A stretch of DNA of 64,000 bases from Robiginitomaculum sp. (lineage in GTDB: Bacteria > Pseudomonadota > Alphaproteobacteria > Caulobacterales > Maricaulaceae): contig NVXK01000005.1 of NCBI GenBank assembly GCA_002733905.1, positions 126,317 through 190,316 of the forward strand, written 5' to 3'. The position numbers and the translations under genes are program-made. Of this stretch, positions 29,805 to 37,944 are shown one piece after another; position 1 is the stretch's first letter; the number at the start of each line of letters is the position of its first letter. Below the pieces are notes generated by a model. The model did not search any database and was not told where the DNA came from. It worked only from the letters and a program-made list of their open reading frames with translations.

Positions 29805-29846
29805 ATGGCATGCAAGAGGTCGTCGGTTCTCCGATCGGCTCCACCA
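29805..29846 (+). other. Partial tRNA-Ala(GGC) 3' end, integration scar 1
   Basis: Identical to the tRNA 3' half from ATGGCATGC to CCACCA apart from a three-base deletion in the T loop. It is 42 bases and cannot form a tRNA. It is an attachment-site duplicate, as left by integrases that target tRNA 3' ends. Confidence 0.9.
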
Positions 29847-29850
29847 TTCT

Positions 29851-29932
29851 TACATTCCCTGTCAGTCGCTAACACTCCTTCCGCGCCTCTTGATACATTC
29901 CCTGTCAAACCTACGGTTCTCCACGCCTTTTG
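29851..29932. repeat. Two more copies of the short palindromic repeat
   Basis: Copies 29851-29892 (42 bp) and 29894-29932 (39 bp) share TACATTCCC and the CGCCTCTTG end with those in trpF. Their hairpins are AGT-CGCTAAC-ACT (29864-29876) and AACC-TAC-GGTT (29908-29918). Stem sequences differ, pairing is kept. They lie between the tRNA scar and the post-tRNA block, which the first island copy lacks, so they were inserted later. Confidence 0.88.
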
Positions 29933-29935
29933 TTC

Positions 29936-30062
29936 CTAACAATTTTTGGTATATAAAACTATGGTATAGGTGCGCGCTGCATACTATCCGAAGTTGTGGT
30001 CACCCATCTGCATGAGGTCAGGTGTCACTCGTTGGTCATTCGGAATATAGCGAAAAGATGTT
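29936..30062. repeat. Post-tRNA block, copy 2
   Basis: Similar to 19439-19565 over ~125 bp, with substitutions throughout. It follows the tRNA scar and the inserted palindromic repeats. Confidence 0.82.
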
Positions 30063-30117
30063 CTGGAGGCACTCGGAAACGGTGACATGGGGGTGTGTAA
30101 TAGATATACGAATAACG

Positions 30118-31164
30118 TTATGTAGAGGGGTTTGGTGTAAAATTAATATTTGCTCCAGTTAGTCTAGTGGCATTTTGAAACATCTTATCCATATGTTTTA
30201 TTGATGAGTTGTTTGAGTTTTGAGGTTCGGGGTTTGTCCTAATCAACCAATCAATAGTTTCTTCAATTATGGTAAGCTCCCGTGTATGAGTTCTATCAAT
30301 AGGATTGGAGATCAATAGCGTATAAAAATTCTCTATACATATTTTTCCTAGCCTGAATCTAAAGGCTATCGAATTGTATGTTCTAGTGTAAGCCATTATG
30401 CCATGCCTTGGGTCGTTGTAGACCAGTATTAAGTTAAATAATGGCCCAAACTTTGTACGTATTTCCAATTCGTTTGGAGGAAGCGAATGATCAACTAACC
30501 ACAACTCGCCAATTTCATCGCCTGAATAAACAAAGTTACGAATATTATCAAACAAGGGGCTATGGGCTATACATTTCAATTGATCGTTGTGCATCGCAAA
30601 CAAAATGACACAAGATTTTATTAAAGACCTGATTCCATTTTCGCCCCCAACGTGAATTTCAACTGGGGATGTAATGTTCTCTACTTCATTACGTGCTGTT
30701 ACTTCTTTGTTTTTTAGGGCTTGGCAGACATCTTCAATCGGTATGCTTTCATTTTTTGAAATTTCTTTCGCAAGCTTGTCTTTAAGTGACGGTAAAGCAT
30801 CTACATGCCCTGATATTTCAACACAGATTTTACCATTCTCATTAATATGATAATGGAATTTGTTTGGCAATTGCCTTCTTTTTGGAGCTAGCACAGGTAA
30901 TATTGTTCGTTTAATATCATCATCACCCTTTAGTATGATTTGAGGGGCCGGTCTATTATTGCCACTTTTCAAGGAAAACATATTACGTAATTGCTCAACA
31001 CCTTCCGCCAGATTAGCGTCTATTTCACCCCCAAACTTATTGTTGCAGGCGGAACAAATTATTTCACACGTTGTCAGTTTACCGCCTAACGCATTTAGTA
31101 AAACATGTTCGCGAGTAGCTGTTTGAGGATCAAATTGATTTTGACAAAAAATACATTCATTCAT
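30118..31164 (-). CDS. HNH endonuclease family protein
   Basis: 348 residues. The N-terminal ~50 residues carry CIFCQNQF, then REHVLLNALGGKLTTCEI and CSACNNKFGGEID: two CxxC knuckles and the HNH-type EH...N core, as in HNH_5. The remaining ~290 residues are not recognised. HNH proteins with long unknown partners are common on islands, and some take part in phage defence, but no partner genes are adjacent. Confidence 0.75.
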   Translation of the reverse strand: MNECIFCQNQFDPQTATREHVLLNALGGKLTTCEIICSACNNKFGGEIDANLAEGVEQLRNMFSLKSGNNRPAPQIILKGDDDIKRTILPVLAPKRRQLPNKFHYHINENGKICVEISGHVDALPSLKDKLAKEISKNESIPIEDVCQALKNKEVTARNEVENITSPVEIHVGGENGIRSLIKSCVILFAMHNDQLKCIAHSPLFDNIRNFVYSGDEIGELWLVDHSLPPNELEIRTKFGPLFNLILVYNDPRHGIMAYTRTYNSIAFRFRLGKICIENFYTLLISNPIDRTHTRELTIIEETIDWLIRTNPEPQNSNNSSIKHMDKMFQNATRLTGANINFTPNPST

Positions 31165-31507
31165 TAGGCTTTATAGAGAGTTTTAAATTGCCTTCACAAG
31201 CATTTTTTGACTTGTAAAATAACCTGCTTTCAACTCACTTAAGGTTTTCACCTTCACAGTAAAGCGTAAGCGTAAGCGCCAGTGTCACGGTGGCCTCGTT
31301 TTCCACCTGTTTTCGATAGCGCCCAGCCAATCCAAGCAACCCATTCCCGCTCCAAGATTGCTCCCTTTTCCTAATGCACCAAGAAACCTGTTGCGGTGGT
31401 TTGAGTATCACCGCCACCGTAATTGTTTCCGAGATTGTGCCTTCTCCGAAAAATTAAAAAACTCCTCGGATAACAGGTCGAAAAATTACGGTCAAAAATT
31501 TTCTGAA

Positions 31508-31797
31508 TTAGTCTTCGGTTTCTTTGTCTTCGACTTCGGTGATTAAGGCCGGGGCGTCCTTCTTTTTGATATGCCTCCTCATGCCTTCCAACAATTCAAC
31601 TGTTTTTAGCATGAAGAAGAATGGCGCGGCTAAGAACACCCAGAGGACAACACCAATGATAATGATGAGCTCTTCATAGTTTGGACTATAGCTGGTTCTT
31701 CTGGAGGCATAATATTCATAGATGTTGAGAACAAACCCTACGCCAAACCCTTCACCACTGTGACGTTGGTGACGCTCGTGACGGTGATCTTGGGCTT
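31508..31797 (-). pseudogene. Remnant of a small membrane protein
   Basis: On the minus strand the frame has coding character from a stop at about 31798 to TAA at 31508, but no usable start codon. It contains a histidine-rich start (DHRHERHQRHSG), a segment FVLNIYEYYASRR, a membrane helix LIIIIGVVLWVFLAAPFFFM, and a charged end. It is probably the end of a truncated gene. No family recognised. The gap 31165-31507 before it holds nothing I can identify. Confidence 0.5.
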
Positions 31798-31800
31798 TTA

Positions 31801-31827
31801 CTCACTACCCATAATATGGGTAGTGAG
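31801..31827. other. Long perfect hairpin downstream of the DUF1329 gene
   Basis: CTCACTACCCAT (31801-31812) and ATGGGTAGTGAG (31816-31827), three-base loop. No T run follows on either strand. It may be an mRNA 3' end stabiliser, or an operator. Confidence 0.6.
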
Positions 31828-31885
31828 TGGTTCTACGGTTTAGGTTTCTTTTTAAAGCGCTTTGTTAAGCGTGCCCCCTCAAACA

Positions 31886-33253
31886 TTAACGTCGTCCTGC
31901 ACGTCGTAGGGCAGAGGATGTAAAGTTTTTATCCTTATGTACCACTGAATAATCATGGGGTTTTGCTTCATTGTCTAAACCAGAGGCAATATAACGACGA
32001 GATTGAAGATCATGGAATACTTCAAGTGTGGAGGATGGAGCAGGTAGTTCATAATAGTTTATGGGATGAGCGACGCCAATACGATACAATTCATTCCGAT
32101 TATCATAAATATCTGTCACAGCAATTTGCCAACTATCTTCATCAATATAGAATACCCGTTTTTTATATGTATGGCGTTGATCAGCTTTTAAATTTGCTTC
32201 AACAACCCATACACGATGCTTTTCATAACGGACAAGATCAGGGTTGATATGTCCTGGTTTGAGAATATCAGTAATCTTGGTCTGACCACTGTGTAGCTTG
32301 TAATCATTGTAGGGGATGAGTAATTCCTGTTTGCCTTTGAGTGTCCACGTGTAACGGTCTGGTGAGCCATTATACATGTCATTATCATCTTCTGTTTTCA
32401 AACCATCAGAAGCGGTGCTTGGGGCGTCGTAGGTTGTATTAGGTTCGCGACGCGCATGACGTTGCCCCGTATTATATGTCCATGCTTGCCGGGGTGTTTT
32501 AACGTGATCCAGAGTCTCGTGAATGAGCAGAGCTGTACCTGTCAGCCTTGCTGGCGCGGTAATTTTTTGTTTGTACTTATACATAATGTTGGATGTTTGC
32601 ACGCTATCAGGGGCGGCCTGTTGGTTAGCATATGACATTATAAATTTTTCTTCGGTTTCAACTAAAGTATAATCACCACTGGCAGTGAGTGCGGCCTGAT
32701 GGTTTTGTCGTGTAACCGATTGTCCGCGATAACGAAGTAAGTGATTCCAAATAACTTCTAAACCGCTTGCTGGAATTGGAAATGGAACGCTCTTCACCGC
32801 TCCTGTTATACCAGCACCATTATACATCAACCCCGCACGTGTTGCGTTGGTTTTTGTGGCTTGGTAAATATATTCTGGATAGGAGGCGCTACGACGTGTT
32901 TGGTAAACGTTCATCTTGAAACTGTTGGGATATGTAGAAAACAATTTAAGCTGACCCGGCGTTAACAGGTCTTTATAGGTTTTAATATTTGCTTTCGTTA
33001 TTGTGTATTTAATAGGGTCTTGGGAAAATGGATCGGGATGAAAATCGCCTGTTTTATATCCCGTTGGCACCGTAGTAATCCCGCCACCCCATGTAGGAAT
33101 GGACCCGTCTCTATTCGCACTGCGTTCAGCTCCCATAGGCGTGAGCCGAGTTTCAAGTTGTTTTGCTTGCTCACTCGAAACTTTGGCGAATACTGGACTG
33201 TTCATAATACAAGCCATAGGTATAATCATTAGCAATAGTTTGTTTGTTTTCAT
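31886..33253 (-). CDS. DUF1329 family protein (periplasmic/outer-membrane)
   Basis: 455 residues with signal peptide (1-~23, ends VFAK). The fold is the LolA-like DUF1329 type: LTPMGAERSANRDGSIPTWGG at the start and YKKRVFYIDEDSWQIAVTDI near the end. In other proteobacteria DUF1329 genes accompany DUF1302 outer-membrane proteins and RND (MMPL) exporters. Here no such partner is adjacent, but the operon at 50093-54877 holds an RND exporter, a LolA-like protein and an outer-membrane barrel. It is divergent from regulator copy B. Confidence 0.88.
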   Translation of the reverse strand: MKTNKLLLMIIPMACIMNSPVFAKVSSEQAKQLETRLTPMGAERSANRDGSIPTWGGGITTVPTGYKTGDFHPDPFSQDPIKYTITKANIKTYKDLLTPGQLKLFSTYPNSFKMNVYQTRRSASYPEYIYQATKTNATRAGLMYNGAGITGAVKSVPFPIPASGLEVIWNHLLRYRGQSVTRQNHQAALTASGDYTLVETEEKFIMSYANQQAAPDSVQTSNIMYKYKQKITAPARLTGTALLIHETLDHVKTPRQAWTYNTGQRHARREPNTTYDAPSTASDGLKTEDDNDMYNGSPDRYTWTLKGKQELLIPYNDYKLHSGQTKITDILKPGHINPDLVRYEKHRVWVVEANLKADQRHTYKKRVFYIDEDSWQIAVTDIYDNRNELYRIGVAHPINYYELPAPSSTLEVFHDLQSRRYIASGLDNEAKPHDYSVVHKDKNFTSSALRRAGRR

Positions 33254-33381
33254 AATGCCGTACTCGCTGTTGTTGAAATCTCGATGTTAAAAAATAAATT
33301 ATCTTTACGCTCTCAAGGATTACAATAAACACGAAAGTTTCAAGAAGATGTTGTTACAAATGTGTATCAAAAAAACTAGAC

Positions 33382-33411
33382 CACGTCATACCCAGTACTG
33401 GGTATAACGTG
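33382..33411. promoter_or_regulatory. Large palindrome in the divergent promoter of DUF1329 and regulator copy B
   Basis: The perfect core ATACCCAGTACTGGGTAT spans 33388-33405. Outer arms CACGT (33382-33386) and ACGTG (33107+300, i.e. 33407-33411) extend it to 30 bp with one mismatch. It is ~130 bp before the DUF1329 start and ~340 bp before the regulator start. A dimeric LuxR-type protein is the natural candidate to bind it. Confidence 0.7.
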
Positions 33412-33747
33412 CCAATTATTCTGAAATTTCTCTTAAATTTTCGACATGTTTTAGCATTACGCATGGCATAGGTGCGTGTTATTTGTTAAGCGGCAATTTT
33501 GGCTATACATGAACTTGTTTTCATGCCTGGTTCAATATCAAGCGTATCTGCCGTCTGATGTTGTTCATAGGTTTGACGCCGATATACCAAAACCCTAATA
33601 CTGGTAGATCTGCTAATTCCAATGCTGATTATAAGTTTGTTTTGTATTTGTTTTATGCAATTTGCTTAGTAGTATAGATGAGGCCTACACTATTTTGTAG
33701 GTCTTCGCATGATGGTTCAAGATATAATACACGGGGAGTGTTGAGGA

Positions 33748-35487
33748 GTGAGTGTAGATAGGGAGAAACTTATTTCTGCTGTGTATTCGGCGAGCATGTC
33801 ACCAGAGTTTTATTATGAAAGCCTTGATGCGATTGATACATTGTTCTTTGAACAAGTTTCAAATGTTGGAGATTCAACATTCAATAATAAACATAATATA
33901 GATCGAGAAATTTTGCATCACATACGGCGCTCTAATGAAATAAGTGATCGCCTTGGGCGCCCCAAACTAGATAAATCTCGCGCAGAGCTATTACTTGAAA
34001 CTGCGCCAAACCCGGCATTTATTTTTGATCAATCTGAAAACATTGTGGCTATGAATGATATGGCTAGACTGGCTGGTTTCAGGTCATGCCAAGTATTATC
34101 TAATTGCTGCACGAGCGAACATGTGTTGATGCGCATTCGTGATTTTGTGTTTCGGAACGACAGCCAAAAACTTTTGATCGAACCAGGTTATATAAATGCG
34201 GAAAAGAACATAAATACCTGTATCTTTGTACGGCGAACAGGCAAAAATTCAAAACCCCATGGCGAGAAACAAGATGGGCATTTACGGCACCAGTATTTTC
34301 TCACCATGGTTAATCTAGGTTTCGATCAATCAAAAACGGAGTTGCTCAAAGAAACTTATGAATTAACACAGGCCGAGGTAGATGTTGCAGTGCATTTGGC
34401 GAGTGGGCTGCAAATTCCAGAAATTGCGACAAAACGAAATGTAAAAGTCGAGACGGTTCGGTTTCAGATTAAAGCCATAAAGAGAAAAACCAACTCGCGG
34501 GACCTTTCGTCTATTGTACGTCTCGTGTGTGGTTTTTCTGCAGGCATATTGACATCATCCCAGCTATCCACATCAGGCAGAGAGAACACAGAACAGGCGC
34601 CCCAGCTGAAAATACAAAAACAAATTACATTAAGTGATGGGCGCAAGATGAGTTATCTGGAACAGGGTGATCCAGAGGGCATCCCTGTCTTATTGCTACA
34701 TACTATTCCGTATGGAGCAGAACTCATCAAGGGTGCGGCGGAGGCAGCAAAACGTATGAATTTGCGTATTATATCGCCTTATCGCCCGGGGTATGGTCGT
34801 TCAGAAACGCATAAAGATGCGAAAGGGGACGCATATATAAATATGGTATGTACTGACATGCATGAGTTGCTGGGGCAGTTAAACATTGATCAGGTGGCGA
34901 TTGCGGGTATCGCTATAGGCCCTGTATATGCAATGCGGTTTGCTCATCTTTATCCGGATCGGGTTTCTCATCTTTTTGCTATATCACGAACACCAATGTG
35001 GAAGGATGAATGGATAGCTAAGACGCCAAAACGTCAGCGGCTTTTCATGAGAATTACAAGACATACGCCGCAGTTATTGTCATTAATATTGAAGGCTACC
35101 ATGGCCTATATTGATAAAGGTCATGCCAAGCACTCCTTCAATGTGGCATGTGCCGATAGTACCGCCGATATGTCCGCACTTAGAAATCCAGAAATTAGCA
35201 GTTTGATGGAAAAGGAATTTGTTGAGGGGTTAATACCGGGTGTAGATGCTATGCATCATGAAATTGTTCTTGGCATGAAAGATTATAGTCAAGAGGCTTT
35301 GGGCCTTAAACATAAATTTTATGTATTACACGGGGATGACGACAAGGTCTTTAATGTCTCTCAATCACAAGCTTTTGTTGATTATGTCCCTGGGACTGAG
35401 TTGGAAGTTGTCAAAGGGGCAGGTCATTTGTTGATTTATAGTCATTGGAAATATGTCCTTCAGGCAATCAAGAAAAAGCTTGGTTAA
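33748..35487 (+). CDS. PAS / LuxR-HTH / alpha/beta-hydrolase-like regulator, copy B
   Basis: 579 residues, GTG start with GGGGAG upstream. The N-terminal motif LISAVYSASMSPEFYYESL is followed by a PAS-like region (~90-190, PNPAFIFDQSENIVAMNDMA), the LuxR HTH (~205-262, LTQAEVDVAVHLASGLQIPE, then VETVRFQIKAIKRK) and a hydrolase-like domain (~292-579). The nucleophile elbow is GIAIG, Ala replacing Ser; GDDDKVF and GAGHLL keep acid and His. It differs widely from copy A in sequence but has the same architecture. It is divergent from the DUF1329 gene. Confidence 0.86.
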   Translation: MSVDREKLISAVYSASMSPEFYYESLDAIDTLFFEQVSNVGDSTFNNKHNIDREILHHIRRSNEISDRLGRPKLDKSRAELLLETAPNPAFIFDQSENIVAMNDMARLAGFRSCQVLSNCCTSEHVLMRIRDFVFRNDSQKLLIEPGYINAEKNINTCIFVRRTGKNSKPHGEKQDGHLRHQYFLTMVNLGFDQSKTELLKETYELTQAEVDVAVHLASGLQIPEIATKRNVKVETVRFQIKAIKRKTNSRDLSSIVRLVCGFSAGILTSSQLSTSGRENTEQAPQLKIQKQITLSDGRKMSYLEQGDPEGIPVLLLHTIPYGAELIKGAAEAAKRMNLRIISPYRPGYGRSETHKDAKGDAYINMVCTDMHELLGQLNIDQVAIAGIAIGPVYAMRFAHLYPDRVSHLFAISRTPMWKDEWIAKTPKRQRLFMRITRHTPQLLSLILKATMAYIDKGHAKHSFNVACADSTADMSALRNPEISSLMEKEFVEGLIPGVDAMHHEIVLGMKDYSQEALGLKHKFYVLHGDDDKVFNVSQSQAFVDYVPGTELEVVKGAGHLLIYSHWKYVLQAIKKKLG

Positions 35488-35795
35488 CCGCATTAAGTGG
35501 AGCGCCTCACACCTAGAAGTGCGGCGGGGCTATTCTATAGAATTCGTGCCAATAATCCTTCACCACCGTGACTATGATTTCGGAGAGTTAGTTTTGTTGG
35601 CGCGTATATAAACGGGTGTTCTTACGCATATCATTGATTTGGGACTATGTTCGTGCATTGCCGGTAATTGCTCCTTGCTTTTCACGTGAAATAGTTGATC
35701 ATATTCATTCCGCTCATATTGCCAAATTTTGGGAATTGTAACCCACAGCGCGTTATTGTGCGTGTCACGGGTGCGGCCTTTCAGAAAGATGGACC

Positions 35796-35918
35796 ATGGC
35801 CAAAGGTAAGAATTCACGAAAAGAAGTAAAGAAACCAAAAAAAGACAAACCTAAAACCAACGCAGCTGCAGCCTCAAATAAAGCCGGAACGACAGTCGCC
35901 GGAAAGAAAATGATCTAA
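35796..35918 (+). CDS. Small conserved basic protein
   Basis: 40 residues, about one third lysine, starting MAKGKNSRKEVKKPKKDKPK and ending in AGKKMI. Short proteins of this type (lysine/proline rich after MAKG) recur in many proteobacteria with unknown function. GGA lies three bases before the ATG. The gap 35488-35795 before it holds nothing else recognised. Confidence 0.7.
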   Translation: MAKGKNSRKEVKKPKKDKPKTNAAAASNKAGTTVAGKKMI

Positions 35919-36037
35919 CTTATTGTATGGACGCAAATACTTAAGGCTACAAACACAAAGTCGCCCAAAACGTTATTATAGCGGGCATGAAAATTATTGA
36001 ACTTTATGCCCGCTTTGGGGGATTTTAAGCGCCGAGT

Positions 36038-36193
36038 CACTCCCTTGTCACCGTGACCAAATTGAATGTTTGCAATAAAATTGCACCAAACTTCACTTTC
36101 CCGCTTTCCTTTAAACTACCAACCTTCATTTTCATGCATTCTTGTTGGCTCATGCCCATTTAGCTCCACTGGTCTTACAAACCAATTTCTGCT
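36038..36193. repeat. Pre-tRNA block, copy 3
   Basis: See 23585-23746. It is followed immediately by the third tRNA-Ala 3' end. Confidence 0.88.
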
Positions 36194-36238
36194 ATGGCAT
36201 GCAAGAGGTCGACGGTTCGATTCCGTTCGGCTCCACCA
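36194..36238 (+). other. Partial tRNA-Ala(GGC) 3' end, integration scar 2
   Basis: 45 bases matching the tRNA 3' half through CCACCA, with two changes in the T stem (GACGG and CCGTTCGG). The two changes do not restore the original pairing exactly. It is the right border of the tRNA-Ala island. Confidence 0.92.
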
Positions 36239-36420
36239 ACTAGTCTCCGTTAAAACTGGAGATATATACCTCCTCGAATTAGTATCGTAGTTTCCGTGGG
36301 TTAGCGGGTATGTTGCCCCGTTATAACGCGCAAGAGACGCCAAATAGTGTCTCATATAGAGCATATATAGGGTTTGTCTCTCTGAGGGTTTTCTGTGACC
36401 GCTTAAATTTTTAGCCGATG

Positions 36421-37690
36421 CTATTCAAATCCAAGGTATTTGCGCTGATCTTCCCAAAGGATGGGCAAATTTGCCGAACGCTTCAACCGCATAGCTGTGA
36501 GATCAACAGGTTGATGGCCATTGCGAATATCCGTCACTATGCTCGGAGCGAGATACACAAGCGGCATAAGGTTCTTCGCATCGCCATGATCCATGTTGTG
36601 TAGTAGTGCAAATTTTTTGATTGAAGTGACGATACCATTTTCAAGCCCCGTTTTTGATGCATGAGCCTTGGCAACCAGTTTAATAAGTGCCGGATCAATA
36701 GCGGACGAAGACGGTGTCTTGCCACCAATCACCATCTTCATTTCTTGCCCTCTGCGCTTGATAGATACGGGATGAGTGAATTCGTATGTAATGTCGCTTC
36801 CGGGTTTGAAGCGGAAGGTTTTTTGAATAGCTCGCTCTTTGAACCGGATATAAATCTGCCCTTCGGAGAGTGTAATTGACTGGAGGAGGTTGCTGTAAAG
36901 TGCTTTGAGTTTAGATTGGCCACATTTACCAATTCTTACAGACAGTGTTTTGCCCTTATTAATGAAGGCCGATATTTGATGTGCAGGGGCACCCTGTATA
37001 TTTAAAAGCTGAATAGCGGAAATATCAGATTCAAGTGTTTGCACAAGAATACCATGAACAATGTCCTCAATTATTTTAGCAGGAATCCGCCACCCAGTAT
37101 CCCGATCACCCGATTTTAGCTTCTGGCTGACATAGTAATGATAATCTTGCCCTTTCTTGTTGGCATGATGCGGAACAAGTCTCTGACCTTCATCATCCAA
37201 GAGAAGCCCTGCGAGGAGTGCGGGGGACTTGCTGTTTCCCTCTCTCGATCTTTCAACAGCATGTGATTTGAGTGTGGCTTGAACCTGATCTCATATTTTC
37301 TGATCAATGATGGCCTCGTGGTTACCCTTGTAGATATTGTCCTTGTGCTGAATTTGTCCGATATAAAGCGGGTTGTTCAAAATGGCATAGATGTGACCAC
37401 GGCAAAAACTTTTGTCGCCGCTTGTCTTTCCTGACTTATGTTCTCGTAACCGGGTCTTTAAACCACGCCCATTTTTCCATTTAACGATGGGCGATTAAAT
37501 CCACGCTTTGTACTGTCATAGCTATTGGGAATATCCAGTTTCTTTTGTGAAGCGCGTGCCACACCGATAGCACCGTCAAGCTCGCGCTTAACTTCGTGCA
37601 AGACTTCAAGCTGACCGATTTCATGGCACCCTGAATGGTAGGCGTACTGAGCGATTTCATTGAGGACGGGGCTGTTTTGCAAAGGCGTAT
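36421..37690 (-). pseudogene. Large serine recombinase, decayed copy 1
   Basis: The recombinase and zinc-ribbon parts are readable in three pieces. From the upstream end: about 37480-37690 (DSTKRGFNRP), a frame change near 37475-37495, then KTSGDKSFCRGHIYAILNNP and LYIGQIQHKDNIYKGNHEAI, then an in-frame TGA at 37291-37293 where the family has Trp, then the open 259-residue C-terminal part (36421-37200). The catalytic N-terminal domain is missing. It lies directly after the third tRNA scar. Confidence 0.85.
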
Positions 37691-37848
37691 TGTGCTTGGT
37701 TGTAGAGGGGGTTTTATCTTAAAGGGATGGCTGAAAATATACAGGACGTTTGTCAGAGCACAGTATTAAAGACATAAATTGTGTTTCTGAACAGAAGCAT
37801 GGAAGTAGATTTTATAGTGGGAAGGAGGAAGGTGTGAGGTTTTGATAC

Positions 37849-37881
37849 AAAAAAGCGCACCCCAGAAACCCAGGATGCGCT
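37849..37881 (-). terminator. Terminator of the TonB receptor gene
   Basis: AGCGCA (37854-37859) and TGCGCT (37876-37881), extended by CC/GG with one mismatch; T run on the minus strand. Confidence 0.85.
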
Positions 37882-37944
37882 GTATGAATAATTTTAATTT
37901 AGCGGAACTTTCTTTGTTTCAGTACCCGCTAAGATCACTAGAGA

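Noticed and set aside
29701..30015. 104-residue frame across the pre-tRNA block and tRNA scar
   Set aside because: It runs through repeats and a tRNA fragment and has no protein features.
30118..31164. HNH gene as part of a named defence system
   Set aside because: No partner gene of a known system lies beside it.
31235..31417. 60-residue minus-strand frame in the gap after the HNH gene
   Set aside because: No homology recognised, no ribosome site; composition is not coding-like.
31801..31827. Rho-independent terminator of the DUF1329 gene
   Set aside because: Stem is perfect, but no T run follows on either strand; listed as a hairpin only.
36066..36364. Two short frames across the third tRNA scar
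   Set aside because: Same reason: they follow the repeat block and tRNA end in both directions.
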